A program made the translations under genes and the position numbers. From Planctomycetota bacterium (GTDB taxonomy: Bacteria; Planctomycetota; Phycisphaerae; UBA1845; Fen-1342), in contig JACZRH010000007.1 of assembly GCA_022574815.1 (NCBI GenBank), forward strand, positions 1 to 36,787: a stretch of 36,787 bases of DNA, given 5' to 3'. The notes beneath the pieces were generated by a model. That model searched no databases. It was not told the origin of the DNA and saw nothing but the letters and a program-made list of their open reading frames with translations. Below are positions 1 through 7,910 of the stretch, one piece after another; within the stretch, counting starts at the first letter, position 1, and each line of letters begins with the position of its first letter.

Positions 1-916
1 TTTCGAGCGGGCCCAGGTGTATCCCCATGCGTAAGTGGGACAAGAGGTAAAGCGTTTCTTCGGTGCTCAGGGTGCGGGCGTTTTCCAGTGTGCCGTAGGC
101 CCTCCAGATCTTGTCGTCGAGGGCGGTGGGACGCTCCTTCAGGAGCGCCTGTCGCGCCATCCTCTCGTAATCAACTATTTTCGGGATCACGACGCTGCAG
201 AACTCAGCAATAATGTCCTTTTCGCTCTTGCCCAGCGTGGTTTGATTGGAAATCTGATAGAAATCGCCTGTGGCTTCGGTCCCTTCTCCGTGCAGACCGC
301 GGACGGCGAGGCGCATGTTCTTGGCGGCGCGCGAGACTTTTTCCAACTCGCCGGCGAGCTTCAGCGCAGGCAAGTGCAGCATGACGGAGACACGAATTCC
401 CGTGCCCACATTCGTGGGGCAGGCCGTCAAAAAGCCGTATTGTTCGTGAAACGCGAAGTCGAGTTGCTGCTGGAGGATATCATCGAGTTTGTCGATTTGC
501 TCCCACAGTTGCTCCAGCCGGAATCCGCTGCCGAGGACCTGGATGCGCAGGTGATCTTCCTCGTTGATCATCAGCGCGAGGGTCTCTTTGTCGCTGACGG
601 CGACGCCGCGACTGCCTTCTCCTTCCGCGTGTTGACGGCTGATGAGGTGTCGCTCGACGAGCACTTGACGATCAAGGTCGGGCGCGTCCTCGATGTCCAC
701 GAAGAGGACGCGGCAGCCTAAGTCGGTGTGCATCACTCGATCGTAGAGCAAACGATAGATTTCGTTTCGCTGGCCGGTGTCGGACTTTGTCAGGAACGGA
801 AAACCGGCCAGATTGCGTGCCAGACGAATCCGCGAGGAAATGACGATGTCATTCATCGGCCCCGCGCCGCTGAGCCAGGTGCCTGTTCGTTTAGCGATGT
901 CGTCGATCATTTTCAT
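1..916 (-). CDS. mcsB: Protein arginine kinase McsB (3' end beyond window)
   Basis: McsB phosphorylates arginine side chains of proteins. In Firmicutes this marks them for the ClpC-ClpP protease. The 305 visible residues follow the ATP:guanido phosphotransferase fold: SSRIRLARNL (27-36), NEEDHLRIQ (118-126, with the acidic pair E119/E120), CPTNVGTG (166-173, with the reactive-site Cys166) and a Gly/Thr-rich segment near 207-230 (GLHGEGTEATGDFYQ). The family is about 350 residues long, so roughly 45 are missing off the left edge. The ATG at 916 overlaps the mcsA stop as ATGA (913-916), so the two are probably translationally coupled. All active-site motifs look intact and the assignment is firm. 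The target protease is not in the window. Confidence 0.95.
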   Translation of the reverse strand, partial: MKMIDDIAKRTGTWLSGAGPMNDIVISSRIRLARNLAGFPFLTKSDTGQRNEIYRLLYDRVMHTDLGCRVLFVDIEDAPDLDRQVLVERHLISRQHAEGEGSRGVAVSDKETLALMINEEDHLRIQVLGSGFRLEQLWEQIDKLDDILQQQLDFAFHEQYGFLTACPTNVGTGIRVSVMLHLPALKLAGELEKVSRAAKNMRLAVRGLHGEGTEATGDFYQISNQTTLGKSEKDIIAEFCSVVIPKIVDYERMARQALLKERPTALDDKIWRAYGTLENARTLSTEETLYLLSHLRMGIHLGPLE

Positions 917-1404
917 GCAGGCCCCAGCTTCTCGATTTCGTCGCGCAACCGCGCCGCCTTCTCATACTGCTCTTCCTGGATCGCTTGCTTCAGCTCGCGC
1001 TCCAAACGGGCGACGGTTTGTCGCGCCCGGACGTGTTCGCCGGTACGGACGGGGATCTTGCCAACATGCTGGAGGTTGTCTTCGTGGGAGCGCTCGATCA
1101 ACGGTTCGAGGGCTTTCTTGAACGCATCGTAGTCCTGGGGGCATCCCAGCAAGCCGTGCCTGCGGAACTCGACGAAGCTCAGGCCGCAATGGTCGCAGGT
1201 CAAGTCAGCCAACTCCTGGACCATGGACTTGTGCATGACAAACTTCTGCAGCATTTCATTGAGCTGTGCCTTGGGCTTCATGATCACGCCTTCTTCCTCG
1301 GCACATTCGCTGCAGAGGTGGCGTTCCTGTTTCTCGCCCCCCATCAAATCAGTCAAATGTACCGTGGCCATGGCTTTGCTGCAGACTTGGCAAGTGATGT
1401 TCAT
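913..1404 (-). CDS. mcsA: McsA, zinc-finger activator of McsB
   Basis: This is the partner and activator of the McsB arginine kinase. The 163-residue protein opens with MNITCQVCSK and has paired CxxC motifs (CQVC, CSEC, CDHC plus a later Cys) expected to bind zinc. It ends in a UVR-type helical hairpin (ARLERELKQAIQEEQYEKAA) like that of UvrB/ClpC. An in-frame start 60 bases upstream (1464) would add a non-conserved leader and would lie inside the promoter proposed here, so the ATG at 1404 is preferred. The ribosome-binding site is weak (GGGACG). The gene overlaps mcsB by four bases. In Firmicutes mcsA lies between ctsR and mcsB-clpC; here neither ctsR nor clpC adjoins it. Confidence 0.92.
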   Translation of the reverse strand: MNITCQVCSKAMATVHLTDLMGGEKQERHLCSECAEEEGVIMKPKAQLNEMLQKFVMHKSMVQELADLTCDHCGLSFVEFRRHGLLGCPQDYDAFKKALEPLIERSHEDNLQHVGKIPVRTGEHVRARQTVARLERELKQAIQEEQYEKAARLRDEIEKLGPA

Positions 1405-1435
1405 CGGCTGCGTCCCGTAAAATACCCTTACAAGT

Positions 1436-1464
1436 ATGTTAGGATACATATAGCCTATCGTCAA
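1436..1464 (-). promoter_or_regulatory. Candidate promoter of mcsAB
   Basis: On the minus strand, TTGACG (1464-1459) is followed after a 17-base spacer by TAACAT (1441-1436), which matches four of six -10 bases. It predicts a leader of about 25-30 nt before the mcsA ATG at 1404. No heat-shock operator such as a CtsR direct heptad repeat was recognised nearby. Confidence 0.5.
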
Positions 1465-1502
1465 TCGTCGGCGTGGGGACGACCGATTTGGGATGATCAG
1501 GG

Positions 1503-1904
1503 TTATTCTCTCCTGAGATTTGAGACCGTTGTACCGGCCGGCCTTGAGAATATGGCGGAACAGCCAGGCGCCTCCACCACGGCGACACCGGCGAGTTCCG
1601 GACCGTGCCAGTCGAGGCGGTCCAGCGCTTCGAATACTCGCTGCGCCACGGCCTCCGCCGAGGGTGGCATTCCGGCAAGGAAAGAGTGTTCATTCAAATT
1701 CGCGCCGGTGAGCGGATCGAGGATGCGGTCCATCTCCTGCCGGACGAAACAAAAATCGACCAAGAACCCGTCCTTGCCGAGTTGGGGCCCGCGCAAGATC
1801 ACAGTCACCCGCCAGTCGTGCTCGTGCAGCGGTTCCATGGCGCCGTCCGGCATTCGGACGGCGTGCGCGGCTCGGACAGTTCTCTCGACTCGAACTTCAA
1901 ACAT
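1503..1904 (-). CDS. 6-pyruvoyl-tetrahydropterin synthase / QueD-family protein lacking the catalytic Cys
   Basis: The 133-residue protein has the T-fold layout of 6-carboxytetrahydropterin synthase (QueD) and PTPS. The expected zinc ligands are His14 (in RAAHAV), His27 and His29 (in LHEHDW). GFLVDF (46-51) matches the conserved GxxxDF, NEHSFL (71-76) carries the general-base His73, and VVEAP holds the pterin-binding Glu111. The nucleophilic Cys normally four residues before the first His of the HxH pair is Met23 here. It is therefore a family member but perhaps not a classical QueD. The frame continues upstream to 2114, but that part would cover the promoter and the start of the divergent gene; MFEV at 1904 fits the family. 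No other queuosine genes are nearby. Confidence 0.78.
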   Translation of the reverse strand: MFEVRVERTVRAAHAVRMPDGAMEPLHEHDWRVTVILRGPQLGKDGFLVDFCFVRQEMDRILDPLTGANLNEHSFLAGMPPSAEAVAQRVFEALDRLDWHGPELAGVAVVEAPGCSAIFSRPAGTTVSNLRRE

Positions 1905-1916
1905 CTGCCGCTGCCC

Positions 1917-1944
1917 ATTATCATCCTTTATGCCAGCGTGCCAA
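1917..1944 (-). promoter_or_regulatory. Candidate promoter of the QueD-like gene
   Basis: On the minus strand TTGGCA (1944-1939) and GATAAT (1922-1917) each match five of six consensus bases, with a 16-base spacer. The -10 box ends only 12 bases before the ATG at 1904, so the mRNA leader would be about 6 nt. No Shine-Dalgarno sequence is visible. Confidence 0.5.
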
Positions 1945-2001
1945 GTCCCGTGGTATCGTGGGTTCCGATGCGAGGGCACAATCGCTACACTACTCAATAC
2001 T

Positions 2002-2772
2002 ATGCGTGTCACAAAACAGCGTGCTCCCAGCCTGTTGAAGGCCCTCGGCAGGGCGCGCTTTCCCGATGTGCTTGACCTCCCCGCGGGCAAGTATCGGCTG
2101 GTGCGTGTCTTCAAGCACGATTTCTTCGCCGCTACCGGATTGTTTCAAAGCAATGACGGCCGACAGGCCGTTTTGAAGATCGGACGGACGTCCGATGTGA
2201 TGGGTCTGCCGGGGCGCTGGATCGGGCGCTATCTGGCCCGGCGCGAAGCCCGCATCTATCGAGCACTCGCCGATCTCGAAGCCGTGCCCGATTTTCTGGG
2301 GATGTGGCACGACTGTGGGTTCGTGCATGAGTTCGTGCCCGGCCACGAGCTACAGAAGGGCGAGGCGGTTGGGGACGAGTTCTTCGATCGCCTGGAGGCA
2401 CTCATCGGCTCGATCCACGGGCGCGCGATGGCCTATGTCGATCTTGAGAAATGCGAAAACATCATCGTCGGTGATGACGGTTTGCCCTATTTGATCGACT
2501 TTCAAATCTCCTGGCATGTGCCCGGTTGGTGGGGTTCGCGGTTTCCTCCGAGCGTTTGGCTTCGCGGGCTGTTGCAGGAAATGGACCGCTATCACTTGCT
2601 CAAGCACCGCCGCCGGAACCGGCCCGACCAACTGGCCCCTGAACAATTGGATGAGTCCTTTAATCTTCCGGGCTACATCCGGCTGCATCGCGCCCTGATC
2701 AGGCCTCTTCAGATCGTTCGGCGTGGGCTGCTGCGCAGGCTCGATCCAGAGTACGCGACGGCCCGCCGATGA
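2002..2772 (+). CDS. Protein-kinase-fold protein (LPS-kinase/InaA-like)
   Basis: The 256-residue protein has kinase-like landmarks: AVLKI with Lys59 as the likely ATP-binding lysine, a hinge-like VHEFVPG (108-114), a catalytic loop with Asp147 and Asn153 (AYVDLEKCENII) and a metal-binding motif LIDFQ with Asp166. The loop has one extra residue between Asp and Asn compared with ordinary HRDLKxxN kinases, and the HRD His is replaced. I recall similar YVDLxKxENI loops in planctomycete kinase-like proteins. The substrate is unknown; sugar or lipid phosphorylation is as likely as protein phosphorylation. The frame is open much further upstream, but that part lies opposite the QueD-like gene and mcsA. 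The ATG at 2002 follows a weak promoter (TTCCGA 1963-1968, TACACT 1986-1991) with almost no leader. Confidence 0.7.
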   Translation: MRVTKQRAPSLLKALGRARFPDVLDLPAGKYRLVRVFKHDFFAATGLFQSNDGRQAVLKIGRTSDVMGLPGRWIGRYLARREARIYRALADLEAVPDFLGMWHDCGFVHEFVPGHELQKGEAVGDEFFDRLEALIGSIHGRAMAYVDLEKCENIIVGDDGLPYLIDFQISWHVPGWWGSRFPPSVWLRGLLQEMDRYHLLKHRRRNRPDQLAPEQLDESFNLPGYIRLHRALIRPLQIVRRGLLRRLDPEYATARR

Positions 2773-2884
2773 ACTACGGCGCGCCCCGGCCCCGCCGAAG
2801 TTCGCGCCGATTGCTCAACAGGCGCGTCGTGGGGCACTCATCGGCCGCCCGTATCCGGAACACACGACCTGCTCGGGGCGGCCC

Positions 2885-2913
2885 TTGGCAATAGCGGATG
2901 TTGGCCTTAGACT
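2885..2913 (+). promoter_or_regulatory. Candidate promoter of the glycosyltransferase-tilS group
   Basis: TTGGCA (2885-2890), a 17-base spacer and TAGACT (2908-2913) give a reasonable sigma-70-type promoter about 65 bases before the next gene. The rest of 2773-2977 shows no gene or strong repeat. Confidence 0.45.
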
Positions 2914-2977
2914 ACCATCGCGTCTGCTTCGAATCCGAGTCTGTGGAATTCATTGTGCCTGATCCCGAGGAGCGAAT

Positions 2978-5266
2978 ATGTCGCAGCAGTGCATCGATGT
3001 GAGCTTTGTGGCTTCGTATGTTCCGCGGCAATGCGGCATCGCGACGTATACCAATGACTTGGCTACCAACCTCGCCGCACATGTGCATAAGGTAGCGCTC
3101 GCTGATGATGAGCATATCGGAATCGTTGCCCTGAACGATCGCGATGGTGAATACCAATACGGCGAGCGCGTGCAGTTCGAGATTCGGCAACACCATCGGG
3201 GCGACTATCGTAACGCCGCGGATTTTCTCAACACCAACAAGACGGACGTCATCAACTTGCAGCACGAGTACGGTCTGTTCGGAGGCGCCGATGGCAGGTA
3301 TGTCATCGAACTGCTCGAGCGCTTGAAGAAACCTGTGGTGACGACGTTGCACACCTTACTGAGCGAACCGTCCGAGGGACAGCGTCAAGTGTTGGGGAAG
3401 ATTGGCGAGCTGAGCGCTACCGTCGTCGTGCTTGCAGAGCGCGCGAAATGGCTGCTGGAGGATCGCTACGGCGTGGACGCCGAGAAGATCCGCATGATCC
3501 ATCACGGCACGCCGGACATTGAATTTCACGATCCCAACGAATTCAAAGAGCGCTTCATGGTCAAGGATCGACCGGTTCTTCTGACGTTCGGTTTGTTGGG
3601 TCCCGGCAAAGGCATCGAGACAATGCTGGATGCGCTGGCCATCGTCGCGCGACGGCATCCCAACGTAGCCTATATGATATTGGGCGCGACTCATCCGGCA
3701 GTGCGGCGGGAATCGGGCGAATCATATCGCCTCGGGCTGGAACGGCGGGCGGTGGACCTCGGTATCGCCAACAATGTCTTTTTCCATAATCATTATGTGA
3801 CGCTGCCGGTGCTGGTGGATTTTCTGAAGGCTGCTGATCTGTACGTCACGCCGTATCGCTCGAAGGAGCAAATCGTCTCGGGCACGTTGGCCTTCGCGGT
3901 GGCCTGTGGCAAAGCAGTTGTCTCGACACCCTATTGGTATGCTCAGGAACTGCTCGGCGACGGTCGGGGGCGACTGGTCGACTTCGACGACCCCGAAAGC
4001 ATGGCCTGCGGTATCAACGAACTGCTGGATGATGATGCTCTGCGGCTGGACCTTCAGAAAAAGGCCTACAAGTTCGGCCGCCAGATGATCTGGCCCGCGG
4101 TAGCGCGCGAGTATAACGATACGTACCAGAAAGTGCTCAAGCAGGCTGCGCGGTGGGCGCCGGTCGAGGTCGGCGCCGGGAAGCCGACGCTTCAATTGTC
4201 GCTGCCCGAGGTGCGCCTCGATCACATGTTTCTGCTTACCGATGACACTGGGATGTTGCAGCACGCAGTCTACTCGACTCCAGATCGCAACCACGGCTAT
4301 TGCACGGACGACAACGCTCGGGCGCTCCTCGCCGCCACCATGAGCTATCGCTTGCTGAGCGACGCGTCGGTCCTGCCGTATCTTGAGCGGTATCTTTCGT
4401 TTGTGGTCCATGCGTGGAACGATGAACTCAAACGTTTCCGCAACTTCATGTCGTATGATCGCCGCTGGCTGGATCAAGAGGGCACGGAGGACAGTTTGGC
4501 CCGCGTGATTTGGGCGCTGGGCTACTTGACAACCCATCCGCCGGCTGAGCAGGATCTCTCGCTGGCCGGCGAATTGTTCCACAAAGCGGTGGACTCGACG
4601 CGCTCCGTGGCGCATCCGCGTGCCCAGGCGCTGTGCATTATTGGTTTCAGTTACTACCTTCGGCGCTTCGAGGGGGCCACGCAGATCCGCGAGCGCATGC
4701 GAACGATGGCCGACGCTCTGTTTGCGCGATATGAACAGTATCGCAGCGACGATTGGGAATGGTGTGACGGGCACCTGACGTACAATAGCGGGCGCATGCC
4801 CCAGGCGCTTCTTCTTGCCGGGCAGGCGCTCGGAGAACAGCGATTTGTCGATTGCGGGATTCGTTCGCTGCAATGGCTGCTCAAGATCCACACGACGCCA
4901 AGCGGCGCGATCTCGCTGGTGGGCAACCGCGGGTGGTGGCCCAAGGGCGGCGAGCGGGCGGAGTTCGACCAACAGCCCATCGACGCGGCGGCCTTGGTCG
5001 GCGCCTGCAAGTCGGCCTATAAAGTCACTGGCGAGCAGAAGTGGCTCGCGCAGATGCGCCTCTGTTTCGAGTGGTTTCTGGGCAGGAACATCCTCGAAAC
5101 ACCTCTGGTGGACTTCAAAACGCGGGGCTGCTGCGACGGCCTCAATGCCGACGGCGTGAATCGCAATCAGGGCGCCGAGTCAACGTTGAGTTGGATTCTG
5201 TCCCTCTTGATTATGCACGAGATGCATCCCGGCGAGCCTCAGGATCAGGACGGCCGGATTGAGTGA
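2978..5266 (+). CDS. GT4 glycosyltransferase with C-terminal alpha/alpha-barrel-like domain
   Basis: The 762-residue protein has two parts. Residues 1 to about 400 form a GT-B glycosyltransferase of family 4: CGIATYTNDL at the N terminus, LQHEYGLFGG, a donor-site loop GLLGPGKGIETM near 205-216, and EQIVSGTLAFAVACGKAVV near 297, which corresponds to the EGFG-type sugar-nucleotide region. Residues from about 410 to 755 form a second helical, Trp- and Asp-rich domain (CTDDNARALLA, EWCDGHLTYNSGRMPQALL) resembling six-hairpin (alpha/alpha toroid) carbohydrate enzymes. Ordinary GT4 enzymes have about 400 residues. The likely role is synthesis or trimming of a surface or storage glycan; the sugar is unknown. 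GAGGAG (2967-2972) lies five bases before the ATG. The stop is in the same frame as tilS, three bases ahead of it. Confidence 0.85.
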   Translation: MSQQCIDVSFVASYVPRQCGIATYTNDLATNLAAHVHKVALADDEHIGIVALNDRDGEYQYGERVQFEIRQHHRGDYRNAADFLNTNKTDVINLQHEYGLFGGADGRYVIELLERLKKPVVTTLHTLLSEPSEGQRQVLGKIGELSATVVVLAERAKWLLEDRYGVDAEKIRMIHHGTPDIEFHDPNEFKERFMVKDRPVLLTFGLLGPGKGIETMLDALAIVARRHPNVAYMILGATHPAVRRESGESYRLGLERRAVDLGIANNVFFHNHYVTLPVLVDFLKAADLYVTPYRSKEQIVSGTLAFAVACGKAVVSTPYWYAQELLGDGRGRLVDFDDPESMACGINELLDDDALRLDLQKKAYKFGRQMIWPAVAREYNDTYQKVLKQAARWAPVEVGAGKPTLQLSLPEVRLDHMFLLTDDTGMLQHAVYSTPDRNHGYCTDDNARALLAATMSYRLLSDASVLPYLERYLSFVVHAWNDELKRFRNFMSYDRRWLDQEGTEDSLARVIWALGYLTTHPPAEQDLSLAGELFHKAVDSTRSVAHPRAQALCIIGFSYYLRRFEGATQIRERMRTMADALFARYEQYRSDDWEWCDGHLTYNSGRMPQALLLAGQALGEQRFVDCGIRSLQWLLKIHTTPSGAISLVGNRGWWPKGGERAEFDQQPIDAAALVGACKSAYKVTGEQKWLAQMRLCFEWFLGRNILETPLVDFKTRGCCDGLNADGVNRNQGAESTLSWILSLLIMHEMHPGEPQDQDGRIE

Positions 5267-5269
5267 GGG

Positions 5270-6661
5270 GTGCTCGGGGTGTCCGGCGGGCCGGACTCGG
5301 TCCTGCTGCTGCACGCCATGCATGATCTCTCGCAGCGTCGCGAGCTGGACTGGACGATTCACGCCGCCCATCTGCACCACGGCATCCGCGGCGAAGCGGC
5401 GGACGCGGACGCCGAGCTGGTCGCGCGTTTGGCGGAGCAGCTCGGGGTGCGCTACCACGAAGAGCGCGTCGACATTCCCGCCCAGATCGCGCGAAAAGGC
5501 GGGTCGACCGAGGAGACCGCCCGGCAGCGGCGTTACGAGTTTCTCGAGCGCGTCGCGTTGAAGACGACCAGCGATTGCGTCGGCGTGGGGCATCATGCCG
5601 ACGACAACGCCGAGACGATCCTGCACCGCATCTGCCGCGGAACGGGCCTGCGTGGGCTCGCGGGCATGGGCGACATCCGCCCGATCCAGCCCACCAGCCG
5701 CGTCCGGCTCGTGCGGCCGCTGCTCGGGCAGCGGCGCAAGACGATCGAGGCCCTGTGCGCCGAGTGCGGTTTTGAAACGCGGACCGACGAGAGCAACGCA
5801 TCGAACGAGCACACGCGCAGCCGCATCCGCAACCGCGTCCTGCCGATGCTGCGCGAGGCCTTGAACCCGAACGTGTCGGAGGCGTTGCTGCGCCTGGCGG
5901 AGCAGGCCCGCTGGCTGGGTATGTATCTCGAGGACGCCGCCGCGCGCACCTTTGATTCGATGATCATCTCGGAAAGCCCGGGGCAGATCGTCTTGAACAC
6001 GCACGCACTGCTCGGCAAACAACGGATTATTCAGGCCGAAGTCGTCCGCCGGGCGATCTCGCTGGTCCTCGGCCGCGACCAGGACCTGGGATTCAATCAC
6101 GTGGAAGGCGTGCTGCGTTTGGCGGCCGGCAAGGCCAGCGGCAAGGAGCTGCACCTGCCCGGGCCGCTGCTGGTTCGCAAGCAGTACGATCGCCTCGTCT
6201 TTCGTCCGTTGACCGAGAGTGAACCGCCGCCGGAGCTCGAGCCGCTGTTCGTGCGCTGCCCGGGCACCACGCCGCTGCCCGCACTGTCGGCCGAACTCGT
6301 CGTAGAAGTGTGTGAGGTGGACGCCGACCGCTTCGAGAAAGTCCGCCACAACCTGCGGCCGAACGAGGAGTGGCTCGACTACGAGCGCGTGCGGCTTCCG
6401 CTGCTGGTTCGCGGGCGGCGGGAAGGCGATCGGTTCTCGCCGCTGGGCGCTCCGGGAGCCAAGACGCTGAGCGACTTTTTCATTGACGAAAAGGTGGAGC
6501 CGCAATTGCGCTCGCGCACGGGTGTTTTGTGCGATCAGGAGGGTCCGGTGTGGATCATCCCGCTGCGGATCGACGAGCGTGTCAAGCTGCGCCCGACGAC
6601 GCGAAAGGCCCTGCGGCTGGTGCTGAGGCCGGTGCAGCTTCGCGGCGCGCGAAACGCGTGA
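5270..6661 (+). CDS. tilS: tRNA(Ile)-lysidine synthase TilS
   Basis: TilS converts C34 of tRNA-Ile(CAU) to lysidine using ATP and lysine, so that AUA is read as Ile. The PP-loop SGGPDS is at residues 5-10, followed by AAHLHHGIRG, GHHADDNAETILHR and RPLLGQRRKTIEA, all typical of the catalytic domain. The TilS C-terminal signature GDRFSPLG...KTLSDFFIDEKV begins near residue 386. Length is 463 residues. The only possible start is the GTG at 5270, because the in-frame TGA at 5264-5266 is the stop of the preceding gene. This leaves four residues before the PP-loop, where most TilS proteins have about 15-25. The ribosome-binding site is weak. It probably shares a transcript with the upstream glycosyltransferase. 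Confidence 0.93.
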   Translation: MLGVSGGPDSVLLLHAMHDLSQRRELDWTIHAAHLHHGIRGEAADADAELVARLAEQLGVRYHEERVDIPAQIARKGGSTEETARQRRYEFLERVALKTTSDCVGVGHHADDNAETILHRICRGTGLRGLAGMGDIRPIQPTSRVRLVRPLLGQRRKTIEALCAECGFETRTDESNASNEHTRSRIRNRVLPMLREALNPNVSEALLRLAEQARWLGMYLEDAAARTFDSMIISESPGQIVLNTHALLGKQRIIQAEVVRRAISLVLGRDQDLGFNHVEGVLRLAAGKASGKELHLPGPLLVRKQYDRLVFRPLTESEPPPELEPLFVRCPGTTPLPALSAELVVEVCEVDADRFEKVRHNLRPNEEWLDYERVRLPLLVRGRREGDRFSPLGAPGAKTLSDFFIDEKVEPQLRSRTGVLCDQEGPVWIIPLRIDERVKLRPTTRKALRLVLRPVQLRGARNA

Positions 6662-6674
6662 TGCGACGGGCCCG

Positions 6675-7910
6675 ATGAGCCGGCGACCGCCGAGAGCCGC
6701 GCTGGGTTGGACCGTTTTCGGCGTCGCGTTTCTGTTGCGGGCGGCGTGGGTGCTCTACCGCTGGTCGACCAGCGGGCCGGAGCCGGAGTTTTCCGACGGC
6801 CAACTGCACCTCGACCTCGCCACGAATCTGATCGAGCGCGGCGAATTCGTTTCGGACGACGGTCACTACGCGGCGCGCATGCCGCTGTATCCGTTGTTCC
6901 TGGCGAGCTGCGCCTGGCTCGGACCGGCCGGCGTGCTCGTGGCGCGGCTGGCGCAGGCGGCGATCGGCGCGCTAACGGCGTGGGTGGCCTTCGTCTTCTG
7001 TGACGCGGCCTTGGGCCGCCGCCCCGCGTGGGTCGCCGGCGCAAGCGTGTGCTTCGATCCATACGCCATCTTCTTCGCGAACCTGCTGCTAACCGAAGTG
7101 CTCTTCACACTGATCGGGGTGGGTCTGGTGGCTTGCGCCTGGCACGTGGCCGACGGCGGAGACCGCGTTCGACGGATCGCGGTGGGCGGCGTCGCGGCGC
7201 TCGGGGCGGCGGCGGTCATGACGCGACCGTCGGCGGTCGGGTGGGTGCTGCTGCTGTGGCTGGTGCTGGGGTGGATGGATCGCAACCGGCGGCGCGCCGC
7301 CTGGCGCTCGGCGATTTACGCGGTCACGCTCGCAGCCGCCCTGTTGCCGTGGGGTCTGCGCAATCGCGCCGCGCTGGGGTCCTTCGCGTGGCTTTCGACC
7401 AACGGCGGCGTGACGCTGTACGACGCCCAGGGCCCGCAAGCCGACGGCAGCAGCAATCAGGCCTTTCTTGACGAGATGCCCGAGCTTGGGGGTTTGAGCG
7501 AAGTCGAGCAAGACCGCCGACTGCGCGACCTGGCGCTCGCGGAAATGAAGCGCGACGGCGTTCGCGTCCTGCAACTCGCTTGCGTCAAATTCCTGCGCAC
7601 CTGGAGCCCGGTCCCCAACGTCGCCGATTATCGCGGCGGCGCGACCGGCTTGGCGAGCGCCGTGTTCATGGCGCTGGTCGTCATCGCGGCTTCGATCGGC
7701 ATCGTCCGCACACGCAAGCGCACCCGGCTGCACGCGCTGTTGTGGCTGCCGATCGTCTACTTCACGCTCCTGCACTGTATCTACATAGGGAGCCTGCGCT
7801 ATCGCGTGCCGCTGATGCCGTTCCTGGAGATCACAGCCGCCGCGGCGTTCGTGGCGTCGGCCGGTTCGGGTCGGGTTGAATCTGAGAATCAGGTGCTCGC
7901 GGAGCGCTGA
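6675..7910 (+). CDS. ArnT/PMT-like membrane glycosyltransferase (GT39/GT83 type)
   Basis: The 411-residue integral membrane protein has about 9-10 hydrophobic segments, the first at residues 10-27. The first extracytoplasmic loop carries an acidic motif (EFSDGQLHLDLATNLI) followed by RMPLYPLFLAS, the arrangement of lipid-linked-sugar glycosyltransferases of the dolichyl-phosphate-mannose mannosyltransferase superfamily. These enzymes move a sugar from a polyprenyl-phosphate carrier to protein, lipid A or glycan at the outer face of the membrane. Donor and acceptor cannot be read from the sequence. The gene starts 13 bases after tilS. Its last 22 bases overlap the end of the convergent permease gene. 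Confidence 0.75.
   Translation: MSRRPPRAALGWTVFGVAFLLRAAWVLYRWSTSGPEPEFSDGQLHLDLATNLIERGEFVSDDGHYAARMPLYPLFLASCAWLGPAGVLVARLAQAAIGALTAWVAFVFCDAALGRRPAWVAGASVCFDPYAIFFANLLLTEVLFTLIGVGLVACAWHVADGGDRVRRIAVGGVAALGAAAVMTRPSAVGWVLLLWLVLGWMDRNRRRAAWRSAIYAVTLAAALLPWGLRNRAALGSFAWLSTNGGVTLYDAQGPQADGSSNQAFLDEMPELGGLSEVEQDRRLRDLALAEMKRDGVRVLQLACVKFLRTWSPVPNVADYRGGATGLASAVFMALVVIAASIGIVRTRKRTRLHALLWLPIVYFTLLHCIYIGSLRYRVPLMPFLEITAAAAFVASAGSGRVESENQVLAER

Noticed and set aside
1-721. 228-residue open frame on the + strand at the left edge
   Set aside because: Antisense to mcsB.
985-2001. Upstream in-frame extension of the kinase-like gene
   Set aside because: It runs opposite mcsA and the QueD-like gene, and its translation has no kinase features; the conserved part begins at 2002.
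3722-4972. 416-residue open frame on the minus strand
   Set aside because: It lies wholly opposite the glycosyltransferase; Arg/His-rich shadow translation without any family motif.
5180-6505. 441-residue open frame on the minus strand
   Set aside because: Antisense to tilS; composition typical of a shadow frame in GC-rich DNA.
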